DNA of 64,000 bases from Asterella californica (Eukaryota; Streptophyta; Marchantiopsida; Marchantiales; Aytoniaceae), in assembly GCA_036924285.1 (NCBI GenBank), contig JAYKYS010000002.1, positions 41,617,501 through 41,681,500 on the forward strand, in the 5' to 3' direction. The position numbers and the translations under genes are program-made. Shown here piece by piece: positions 35,161 through 44,179 of the stretch (position 1 is its first letter; each line of letters starts with the position of its first letter). The notes below the pieces were generated by a model. That model searched no databases. It was not told where the DNA came from and saw nothing but the letters and a program-made list of their open reading frames with translations.

Positions 35161-35467
35161 TCGTCTTCTCGTTATGCGTCTTTTTTCCTTCTCTATATTA
35201 TGATACAGCCCTGGAAGTGGACGATTGTTATGTGAGATTGGCTAACATAAGAATCCAGTTGTGGGTTATAAAGCAACGCAGAGAGACTTCACTTGTTTCC
35301 CTCTTGCTTTCCTCTTTAGGTACACTCTTCTCTTTCGCTTTCGGCTCTAAACTTCTTAATGGCTCATCTCTTTCTTGTCTGTGACAGTCCTTAAAAAGCT
35401 GAAAAAGAACTTACAGTAGCTGAATGGGCAAGAGAAAGAGAACGAGAGAGGAGCGACGCGATGAATC
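35161..35467. other. short unassigned stretch
   Basis: This lies between the retrotransposon tail and the dispersed repeat copies. No feature was found. Confidence 0.4.
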
Positions 35468-35672
35468 AGAAGGAGCTACGCTTTCCATGGAATTGCGTGG
35501 TTATGCGTTAGAGATTTATTCAGATTTATTTCTTTTCTTTTTTATTATTTTTATTATTTTTATTATTTTTATTTTCCTATGATTCCATCGATGCATCTCG
35601 TTACACGATAAAAATTTCTCTTTTCTGATTTTCAGAATCGATCTATAGCTCTTCCAAGACATAACAACAAGG
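35468..35672 (+). repeat. dispersed MITE-like repeat, copy B
   Basis: It starts CCATGGAATTGCGTGGTTATGC and ends TCAGAATCGATCTATAGCT followed by AACAACAA. An (ATTATTTTT)n microsatellite has expanded in its middle (about 35535-35576). Confidence 0.6.
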
Positions 35673-35878
35673 AGCTATGCTTACCATGAAATTGTGAGAC
35701 TATGCATTAATGATTTATCTAGATTTAACGATTCTATCCTAATTTACATTTCTCCGTCCGTAATCTTCTTCTGTCAGTATGATAAAATACATTACACAAC
35801 CAAAAAGTCTCCCTTTTTTTTTGTTTTCACAATCGACTTATAACTATATAAAACATAACAACAAACAGACCCATCAAG
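35673..35878 (+). repeat. dispersed MITE-like repeat, copy C
   Basis: Directly after copy B, CCATGAAATTGTGAGACTATGC opens a second unit that ends CACAATCGACTTATAACTAT followed by AACAACAAAC. The pair forms a head-to-tail tandem. Confidence 0.65.
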
Positions 35879-37589
35879 CCGAAAAAAGACCTAGCACCTA
35901 AAAGTGAAGAGAAAATAGAGGCTAAATCCCAGAAGGAAGAGAAAGAGTTACCGTCTCAGGTAGGGTCTCAGCCACGTTCAACCTACGGTAGTTGTTTCAG
36001 TCGCTACGGTAACCTCGTTCTCCTTTTCTTCCTCCTTGTTCTTTCTTTGGCTTTCAAGTTTGTAGTCCACGTTGGGGCTCTTTTCACCTTTTTCACCTTT
36101 TCTTTCCTTTTCTTTATCTTTTCGTCAAAGCATAGAGGGACCAATGTGAACGTGAGGTGTAACATTTATTGCTCTATGTGACTTCTATACTTCTAGAAGA
36201 GGCATAATAATCCATGAGTGCAAAAAAACTGATGATCGCAACGATCTTCTTCCGAGTTTTCGGGCTCGCTGGGAAAGATTCCACGTTCGTCTTCTGCGAC
36301 TGCTCCAAAAACTCTACTAATCAACTACTCCTTCATATGCAATTGTGAATCAATGAGCAGCATGGCAAGAAAAGGAACATGATTATGACACTTTCTCTTT
36401 CTTTTTTATTTATGTCCATGCATGGTGGCAGCTGAAGTAAATATAATGCAAAAGAAAATTTCTCTGAAATCATCTCCAACCTTTGTTTGCTGTTATTCCT
36501 TCTACTGGGTTCCGTTGCATAAGGAAGCATATATAGATATTATTCACTCTCTTTCAAGTGGAGAAGTCAAATATGCAAGCTAAGGATTCTCGTTGATGAC
36601 TGAACTTCTCTTCGTAAGAGAGTTCGATTATAAATTAAACCGAACTCAAAAGTAAATTATCATTTGTTGACAAACAGCAAGTTTATGCTGGAGTGACGTT
36701 GTCTCACTGCACTACGTATTCAAAGTAGTCCGTCCGCTACCATAAATTAAACCTGTTCTGGTGAAAATAAAAGTTTACGGTGTTTAGGACGCAGTTCAGG
36801 ACGCACTGAGTTACGGGCATCAGGTGCGTGGTGTGCCCAGGCTGTTTCACGACGTCACCCTTTCAGTTGTCATGACTGCGCTGCTGACATCTCGTGTGGA
36901 CTCGCTGTGCACTCTCACGTAGTCGACTCCGTTCGCGTCAGTACTCCAGTCGGGGTTGAACCTTGGTCTAGATCTTGCAGAACGAACTGTTGAAACGCCG
37001 CAGGACGGTGACGAAATATATAGTGGGGAGATACTTACTTTCTTACTTCTGTGACAGGAAAATGACACGAAAAGTTGATGTAAGGAAGGACCGTTCGACC
37101 GTGCCTTCCGCGACGTGGAGGTAATGAAAGTACGGGATTATGCACTACCCGAGCGCTCGGCGTAAGCATATGCCGGGCAGTGCATTAGCCCACATGAAAC
37201 ACTTCATTATGACATTACGTTGTTTGCTTGTGACATTATGTTAGTTGGATAAAAATTTTACCAATGTTTTATGATTGAAGATCCACTCACGTCTAATCGT
37301 TTTTTAAAATTGATTGTTGAGTGCAATCAGTGCAATTGCTTATCCTGCCCCGCCCGATGTCAGTGAAATGGCTTGGAGAGTCCCATCTTTTTCTAACTTC
37401 TAAAGCTCTCTATGAAGAGTGTGACTAGAACCAAGGACCGCTAGACAAGAACGGAAGCCACACGAAGAGAGAAGAGATCGTGAGAAAATCAAGCATCCTA
37501 AGCCATGACCGCAAGTCGCAAAGCAAGAAAAGAGGAAGAAAAATTTATTTATGATTCGAACCTCCGATATTAATCTCTACCCGAGCCTA
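35879..37589. other. non-genic region
   Basis: A weak foldback of the AACCGAACTC type lies at about 36600-36650. Short minus-strand frames at 36333-36530 and 36847-37068 are not recognised. I see no gene. Confidence 0.4.
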
Positions 37590-37935
37590 CCATGAGAGGC
37601 GTTAGAGATACCACTTTCTCTTTTTTTCCGCACCATGTTTTTCAGACAGCGAGTATCCATTGCTCTACAGAAAGCTTTAGCAGGCGCCGTTCACAAGAGG
37701 GCATTCGCAGTAGGCGATGCTTCTTCAGGTGCACCCGTTGTATGTAGAGATACTGACTTTTTGATCTCCGACATTATAGATGCGACTGGCAATTTTAGAG
37801 CTACTGATAGCAGGGTTTAGCCACGGTGTTCTCCCCTTCGGGGTGGTTATTGCTTGGCCCTTCGGGTCCTTCTTTCCCTTGTAAGGTTTGATGGGGTCTT
37901 CCCATCCGTTTGCTATTCATTGGGTCGCATTTTTT
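37590..37935 (+). mobile_element. 3' fragment of a non-LTR retrotransposon, copy 4
   Basis: The frame F-F-R-Q-R-V-S-I-A-L-Q-K-A-L-A-G-A-V-H-K-R-A-F-A is the same C-terminus as at 34870-35045 (F-F-R-E-Q-V-S-I-A-L-H-R-A-L-A). It is followed by a stop at 37818-37820 and the tail GGCCCTTCGGGTCC, CTTTCCCTTGTAAGG, TTGATGGGGTC and GGGTCGCAT. It is less decayed than the long copy in this part. Confidence 0.88.
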
Positions 37936-38830
37936 GCTTATGCTTATAGCCCAACTCAAGTCATGCAATCGCATCACTTTGATGATAGCTCTGTCATATA
38001 CAGTTATAACCCTTCTTATATTCACTCTTGTGTTATTTGTCTGACATTGACTGCCACCCCTTCTCACGAGTGCATTCATGACTAGTTGTCGTCAATTTTA
38101 GAGGACGATTATACCCGAGCGAAGATATTGGAGTTTATGAGAAACATAAACCCTATTCTCTTATTAGTTGGACTGTTTTCAAAAGAAAACAAATCACTGA
38201 AAAGTACTTACGAATAGAACCTACAAATCCAAACAGAGATATACATAGATGGGTGAATTCTTTTTGCCATATGAACTGCGATAGTGGAATTACGTGGTCA
38301 GTTTCCATCTAACCAGAGTTCAACAATGGCAGTTACTTTTGGTTGTTACAAGAATAAATTTTCTGGTGGAGTGTGGAACGAAAGGAAGCGGATATTGAAG
38401 AACTGAATGAGAGCGTGGTATATATTCTTCACCAAGTTTGAGTTACATGCGTGAATTACGAATTGTCTTATCTATTGCTCTCTGGCTATAACAGAGCTCC
38501 GTTATAGCACATAGAAAAGAAGACTCAAACTGCCTCCATATTACGAGAGTTGAACTCATTTCAACAGAAGCAGTAAGGTTCTCTGCCCACTATAAGTTTA
38601 TCGAGCTGATCAGCTTGTGTTAGATAAGTATGGTAATAGTAGCGTCTTCTGACTAAAATGTTCTACGTAGCAGTTCGAATATTCTATAGAGTTTTGCTAT
38701 CTCCATGATTTTTGGACAGATGTACCTCAAACGCAACATTTTTGATATTTTCGCTGATACGCAAGGATAGAGAAAATCCCTTACTTTTTAGTGGTGAGCT
38801 CTTCACGTTCGGATAAGCTAGTTAAGCTCG
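37936..38830. other. non-genic region
   Basis: Nothing recognisable in either strand. Confidence 0.35.
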
Positions 38831-38859
38831 ATAATCTGCTCAATGGGCAAAGACCGTAA

Positions 38860-39670
38860 GTCACTTACCACTAGAGTTGTTGAACTGTAGTGCATAAGTG
38901 ACGATGTCCAGCTCCAGGTAGTTACACTTAATGGATCCATCATGCGTTAGCTTGATGTTCTTCACTTGGTGCAGGTTCCATCCCCTGCACCTCTCTAACC
39001 GAGCAATGAGATGAACCCTAGTTGGAGATTGGGGTTGAGTCCATGGGACCATCGAAAATGGAGAGTGAAATTTCTCTCTATGTACTGGATAAGCATAAAT
39101 TCCATGGAGAAATAATGTCAGACTAAAATAAACTTGAAAAACATAGTTCCTTTAATGGTTACATTTCAAGAATAAATTTTTATTCTTGACGAAATAATGT
39201 CAGACAAAATAAACTTGAAAAGAATAGTTAAACCTTTATTAGTGGTTACGTGTACCAATGTTCCTATTCTTTAAGCTTCTAACTAGATGAAAACCGAAGT
39301 TATAGAACGCGATTAGTACACTACCACGTGAAACTGTGACTGTGATTGCCACTACCCTCGCGACAGTAATACACCAAGGGTGACGGAAAGCAGTAGTGTG
39401 CATCGAAATGGCAGTAAAACACGGCGGCGAACTTTCCCATCCGTCCAACCGAGTTATTGAGAAATACCGGTGATAAGCAATACGGCGGCTGTATACGGCC
39501 GCCACCATCCTCACCAGATCTTCCAGCTTGTTCACCTTCATGAGCACGCATTCCAACTTCTCTGCTATGTATAAAGGGGGGCGTAAGAATCTTACTCTAG
39601 ACTGGAGCTGCGTCAAACTACTGGGCACTTCCGGTGCCGGAGTCTGCGGAGGATGAGCTTCTTCATACGT
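38860..39670 (-). pseudogene. possible small exons of an unidentified gene or gene relic
   Basis: Three minus-strand pieces have coding character and splice-like edges. The first, at about 39667-39590, reads T-Y-E-E-A-H-P-P-Q-T-P-A-P-E-V-P then L-T-Q-L-Q-S-R before GTAAGA. The second, at about 39562-39514, follows CAG and reads K-L-E-C-V-L-M-K-V-N-K-L-E-D-L before GTGAGG. The third, at about 38982-38870, reads G-W-N-L-H-Q-V-K-N-I-K-L-T-H-D-G and N-Y-L-E-L-D-I-V-T-Y-A-L-Q-F before GTAAGT. The second piece looks like a coiled coil. No complete chain or family could be established. Confidence 0.25.
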
Positions 39671-40009
39671 CTATCGCAAACATGTATTATTAGGAGAGTA
39701 GTAGCTTACAAGCCGTAAACTGTAACTAGACAAAGTTGTTACAAATCTGTTCTTGACGCATAACGCAAAATGATCATACTCCTCCCGTGAGCAGTTCCAG
39801 TTGGAGTCGCAGATATGAAGGTTAGAAGCGGACTTTACATGCAGCAGTTGGCATCACACACTTCTACCTTTTGTCAACTGTTACTTGCCTCTTTAGCCGA
39901 CATGTCAGTTCGAGAACACGTGGGTACGTACATGTCATGTCATGCACCGTAATTCGGGAATGCCCGAAAACTGTCCAGTTTCACTCGCTTAGCACCACAC
40001 TTTATGCTT
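39671..40009. other. unassigned stretch
   Basis: No supported feature. It could hold upstream parts of the possible minus-strand gene relic. Confidence 0.3.
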
Positions 40010-40110
40010 TATGTCGCTTTCTGCTCTTGGCCCTTCGGATCTCTCTTTCCCTTGTATGGTTTGATGGTGTCTTTCCATTCGATTGCTATCATTGCGTCGC
40101 ATTCTGTTTT
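40010..40110 (+). mobile_element. 3' tail of a non-LTR retrotransposon, copy 5
   Basis: CTTGGCCCTTCGGATC, CTTTCCCTTGTATGG, TTGATGGTGTC, TTTCCATTCG and CATTGCGTCGCATT appear in the family order. Only the tail is present. Confidence 0.75.
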
Positions 40111-40221
40111 TTATATCGCTGGGTCGAACTTACATTTCCCAAACTCTTGTTTGTACGGGTCCACTGCTCAGTTTTTTATATCGCTGGGTTCAAGCTCTTG
40201 TTTGTACGGGTCCACTGCTCA
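40106..40221. repeat. tandem duplication next to the retrotransposon tail
   Basis: GTTTTTTATATCGCTGGGT ... CTCTTGTTTGTACGGGTCC occurs at 40106-40170 and 40171-40221. The second copy lacks about 14 internal bases. It begins right where the retrotransposon tail ends. Confidence 0.8.
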
Positions 40222-40542
40222 GTTTTGAAATACGATCACATGTTTTGTTACGTGCCTCTTTTAGCCCAGCGTTTCAGTTATTTCACAACTTGCCAAAAGA
40301 ACGAGGCGGGAAATTAGAGAAAAGATGAAAATATTAACATGTCCACTCGAACGAATCCTCTGCTCGAATTTTCTCCTTCTTGCTTTTTGGTTGTCGTTTT
40401 TTCTTTTTTTCCAGAAGTGTATTTTGGACGCATAATCTCTGCTTGATTACACCTCGAGTACGTTCGTTCTGCTTGATAATATAATTCTTGTGATGTATTT
40501 TTTTATCATACTCTTGGTTGAGTGACGTACTATCGTCAAATC

Positions 40543-40925
40543 AATTATTTTGCCATGTAAACATCATAACAGATTATGTACTGTTTTAGTACTTTTGATT
40601 TCACACGAAATGTGATCAAGTCCTCTTATCATTCAGATTGTTTTTTCTGGACATACATAACTAATTATTTTGCCATGTCAGCATCATAACAGATTATTTA
40701 TTGTTTTATTATTTTTGATTTCACATGAAATGTGATCAAATCTTCTTATCATTCAAAATTTTTTTTCTGAACATTTATATTAATATTAGTAAAACTATTT
40801 TCATTAATTCACACATAACCAATTATTTTGCCATGTAAGCATCATAACAGATTATTTATTGCTTTATTGCTTTCCATTTCACATGAAATGTGATCAAATT
40901 CTATCCTCATTCAAATTGTATTTAT
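40543..40925 (+). repeat. three-copy AT-rich satellite (130-148 bp)
   Basis: Units start AATTATTTTGCCATGT at 40543, 40673 and 40821. Each has CATCATAACAGATTAT, then TTTCACA(T/C)GAAATGTGATC, then TCATTCA. The third unit is preceded by an insertion of about 20 bases. A 17-bp palindrome-like core (TTTCACA..GAAATGTGA) is kept in all copies. Confidence 0.82.
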
Positions 40926-41733
40926 AAGAACTACATGTTAGGCATCATGTCCCAAAAGCTGATATATACTGTATGACATGTCAGTTGATATGATAAAATA
41001 ACTAGTTCAACTGTTGCTCATCAGTCAGATTTGTGATCAAGCACAACAAACATAATACATATATAGTAGAGATATGATACACTACTATACTAGAGATATG
41101 ATATACTATACAAACATACTAGAGATATGATCAAGTAAATTCTTGTATTCTTAAAGAATAATAAATATTACTATACATCATGTGTGATATAATAAACTCA
41201 TCAAGCATTAGCTTACGAGGGAGAGTCTCCACTTCTCAACATGGAAGTGCAAGCTCGAACGTTTCTGATGAAAAGACGAGGAAATTTTAGCTTACAATTA
41301 GGGTTCAGCTCATAAATAATAGATCAACAAGAAAATTTCTTCCTCTTTCCTAGGTGCGAATTTTGATCAAGTAATTTCTATGACGAGACCATGTCAAGCT
41401 AGAATAAACCTAAAAAAACAAAACTTCTAGAATTTTGGATTGAGAATTATAATCAAGAAAGCTGCTAACAACAACCACGTACACGCTAATGGGTTCTTGT
41501 TTCGACTTTCACAAACCTTAACTTTCGAGGAAGTAATTCTTTTGGAAAATCTAAAATTATATATATTTTATGAATTGATAAAAAATTTACATTACATTTC
41601 ACATATTTCATCATGATCTATCATTAAAAAAGAATAATTACAACTGATCAATAAAAATAATCCACACTTGAATACTTCAAATCCAGAAATATGTATATAA
41701 AATGACATGTCATGATACAAAAGTTTGATCCGT
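40926..41733. other. AT-rich non-genic region
   Basis: A short triplicate of ACTAGAGATATGAT-like words occupies about 41065-41130. No gene was found. Confidence 0.4.
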
Positions 41734-42492
41734 TCAGCTCAGTAAATGATCAATCATAGAATCTACAATACGTATAGGAGTCTCTATCGACTCGTTCGTT
41801 ACTTGACTCTTAAGAACCGAAGGCTGAACTTTTGGATCCGAAGAAGTGGCGGCTTCAGTATACGGTGCCAAGTGTATATCCTCTCCCTCTGTCACCTCTT
41901 CAAAATAATCTACACCTTGAAATATAGCCGGATCTTCTCCAAAAGGTGTTGACATATCAAAGCTATGTGCACTAGCTTTTTTAGTCTCCACTTCTGCGTC
42001 AGATAATATCTTCATGTTGAAGATGCTAGAAAGGATGTACGTGAACTGACGGTCAATCAGTCTCCACTGCAATACAATGCCGACTAGCCTGTAATGCACA
42101 CTTCTCAAAACCAGAACAAAGATCCATGATCCAGTCGTCTTCTCTGGAAAAATAACTGATTAGTTTATTGATCACAGCCTTCATTTCTTCGTGTACTTTT
42201 GTCCTCGCCTGGTCTTCTCGCTGTGATCTGCTGCAGGAGGACACAGTCTTTGCAGGGCGACTTCAGTTTCTCGTGTACTTTTTGTCCTCGCTTGGTCTTC
42301 TCATTTCGTTTGCTGTAGATAGTGAACGTGGATATCTCTTGAGAACTGTGTGGCATACAGCGACCTTGTTTGGATCATCGTGACATACTTCTTTTTATTT
42401 TGCACTCCTCGTCTGATTCGTTCATCTCGTCTCGCCTCTAGTTCTTGCTCGACTTGGCTCGCAAGGTGATTGGTGAAAAGTCCGTGTGTCAT
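41734..42492 (-). pseudogene. DNA methyltransferase-like (N4/N6 type) relic
   Basis: Minus-strand frames carry D-D-W-I-M-D-L-C-S-G-F (about 42140-42108), then C-A-L-Q-A-S-R-H-C-I-A-V-E-T-D, then R-Q-F after a one-base shift. This is the layout of motif I and the following strand in DNA N4/N6 methyltransferases (D-x-F/L-x-G-S-G-T ... R-x-C-I-x-V-E-x-D). The motif I glycine loop reads G-F-E-K instead of G-S-G-T, so SAM binding would be lost. The acidic C-terminus follows to a stop at 41734. Upstream, about 60 bp containing GAGAAGACCA(A/G)GCGAGGACAAAA is duplicated and breaks the frame. Such domains occur in some plant genes and in transposons; I cannot say which this was. Confidence 0.4.
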
Positions 42493-43265
42493 TATTTACC
42501 GAGTGTCAATTTCAGTCTAGTTCTAACCTATTGTCTACTCTTGATATTGAAACTGAACTGAATTTCAGTTTCAGTTGGTCATGTTCTCTTTTCAGCTCGA
42601 GGTTTAGGTGTGAAGAATCTGGTTCTCTTTCTAAACGCCACGTCTATTTCCTCGAGTTTTACAAGCGACGAGGTAGTCTAAACCTTATTGCGGTCATATC
42701 TGCTGCGTGCTTGATATTTCTGGCTCTGTGTTGGGACTTGATTTTCAGTTCTTGAATTTTTTACGGTTCTTCTTTGGTCTTGCTACATGGAGGACAATTC
42801 ACGAGCTATACGTCACAGCTGGGAGGGAGTCGACAATATGGATGTAATGTGGAAAGTTTGAGGAGGAACATTGTCTGATCCGATGTTAGTTGGGCACAAT
42901 TAGTTAAAAGAGCGATTTTCAGTTTTTGCTGAAGCATGCATGATTCTTTCACAATATGGAAGAATTCATAGATATGTTCTATGAGCCTACAGAACATTCG
43001 CTCTTAGGTTGTGCAGTTCTTTCTTACTTCAAAACGGTGTCATCTCGACAGAGATTCTAACTATATCGTGCGTGTGCTCTCATTTTAGTGATCGAATCAA
43101 GCTTCCGAAGGTGCTTGAACTCGCTGTGAAGAAAACTCAGAGTAATCCAGGTGATATTTTTGCATTCATGTTTTCATCATTTTTGCATTCACGTGTTTAT
43201 TTGTTCAGTCGTGCATCATTTATCATTTTTTTTCTAGCATTTGCATTTTATATCCCTTCGGGGTC
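42493..43265. other. non-genic region
   Basis: A 109-codon frame at 43009-43338 is partly made of the structured sequence that follows and has no known domain. Nothing else is supported. Confidence 0.35.
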
Positions 43266-43331
43266 CAGGGGTACCCCTGCGGTGAGGATTGCCATAAGGA
43301 CATTTACCAGGTTCAACTCCTGGATCCTCAA
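43266..43331 (+). ncRNA. tRNA-like mini-structure lacking D and anticodon arms
   Basis: TGAGGAT (43283-43289) pairs perfectly with ATCCTCA (43324-43330) as a 7-bp acceptor stem. CCAGG/CCTGG encloses the 7-nt loop TTCAACT as a T arm, stacked directly on the acceptor as in a tRNA. Between them lie only 17 bases instead of about 41, so the D and anticodon arms are absent. A box B-like GGTTCAACTCC is retained. A 14-bp perfect palindrome, CAGGGGTACCCCTG, lies just upstream at 43266-43279. It may be a deleted tRNA pseudogene or a SINE part; expression is unknown. Confidence 0.45.
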
Positions 43332-43997
43332 TTTATGATTAATTTTTTGCTCCAGTACACTGCCCGTTGTTGTGAACACACGTTGAAACTCGACTTTGCA
43401 TGCTATACTCTGAATATCTTGACAGATTTTAGTTTACTGAACTGGACCTGTTTACTGTTCACTCTAATACGGTAATGCTTTTGTATAAAAGATATTATCA
43501 CTGTAAAAGTTATATAGAACTGAGACAAACGATAGAACATTTTCTGAATGGAACCGTTCTAAATTATTTTGAATGAAACAGTTCCAAAAGATTACAGAGT
43601 ATTATATTACTCGTTATCTCTTACTCTATTATGGTCTCTTTCTGGACTAGATGTAATAGAAAAGAAACCTCTCAAACATATTAATTTTCATCCAGGTTCT
43701 TGGATGACTACGTAATCCAACCGATTCCAAAGATTGCTCGGTGGATGTTTCTTCTGGTAGACGCATAGGACTTATTAAGTTCTTGTAAATTCCATAGTTC
43801 TTATTATATTGAACTTGACCAAATGCAATATATGTTCAATATAAAATCTATATTCAATAAAATCTTTGAATAATACATAAAAAGTAAAAGATATCTATAA
43901 TACAAAGACCGGGGGCGGCGGTGAAAAAAAGCTTTGAGTTTTGAAAGTTCATCCTTATCCTTACGTTGCAGGTTAAACGTTCTGTAGACTCACATAA
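43332..43997. other. non-genic region
   Basis: AT-rich with no supported feature. Confidence 0.4.
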
Positions 43998-44179
43998 GGG
44001 AAAGGGAAAATTGGTGAAAATAATTTAAAATCACTTTTCACATTATCCTTGCACTAAATAGTTATTATATATATAAATATAAAACTAGAGGGAAAGGGAA
44101 AATTGGTGAAAATAATTTAAAATCACTTTTCACATTATCCTTGCACTAAATAGTTATTATATATATAAATATAAAACTA
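43998..44179. repeat. recent 92-bp tandem duplication
   Basis: GGGAAAGGGAAAATTGG ... AAATATAAAACTA occurs at 43998 and 44090, and the copies are identical as far as I can read. The event is very recent. Confidence 0.92.
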
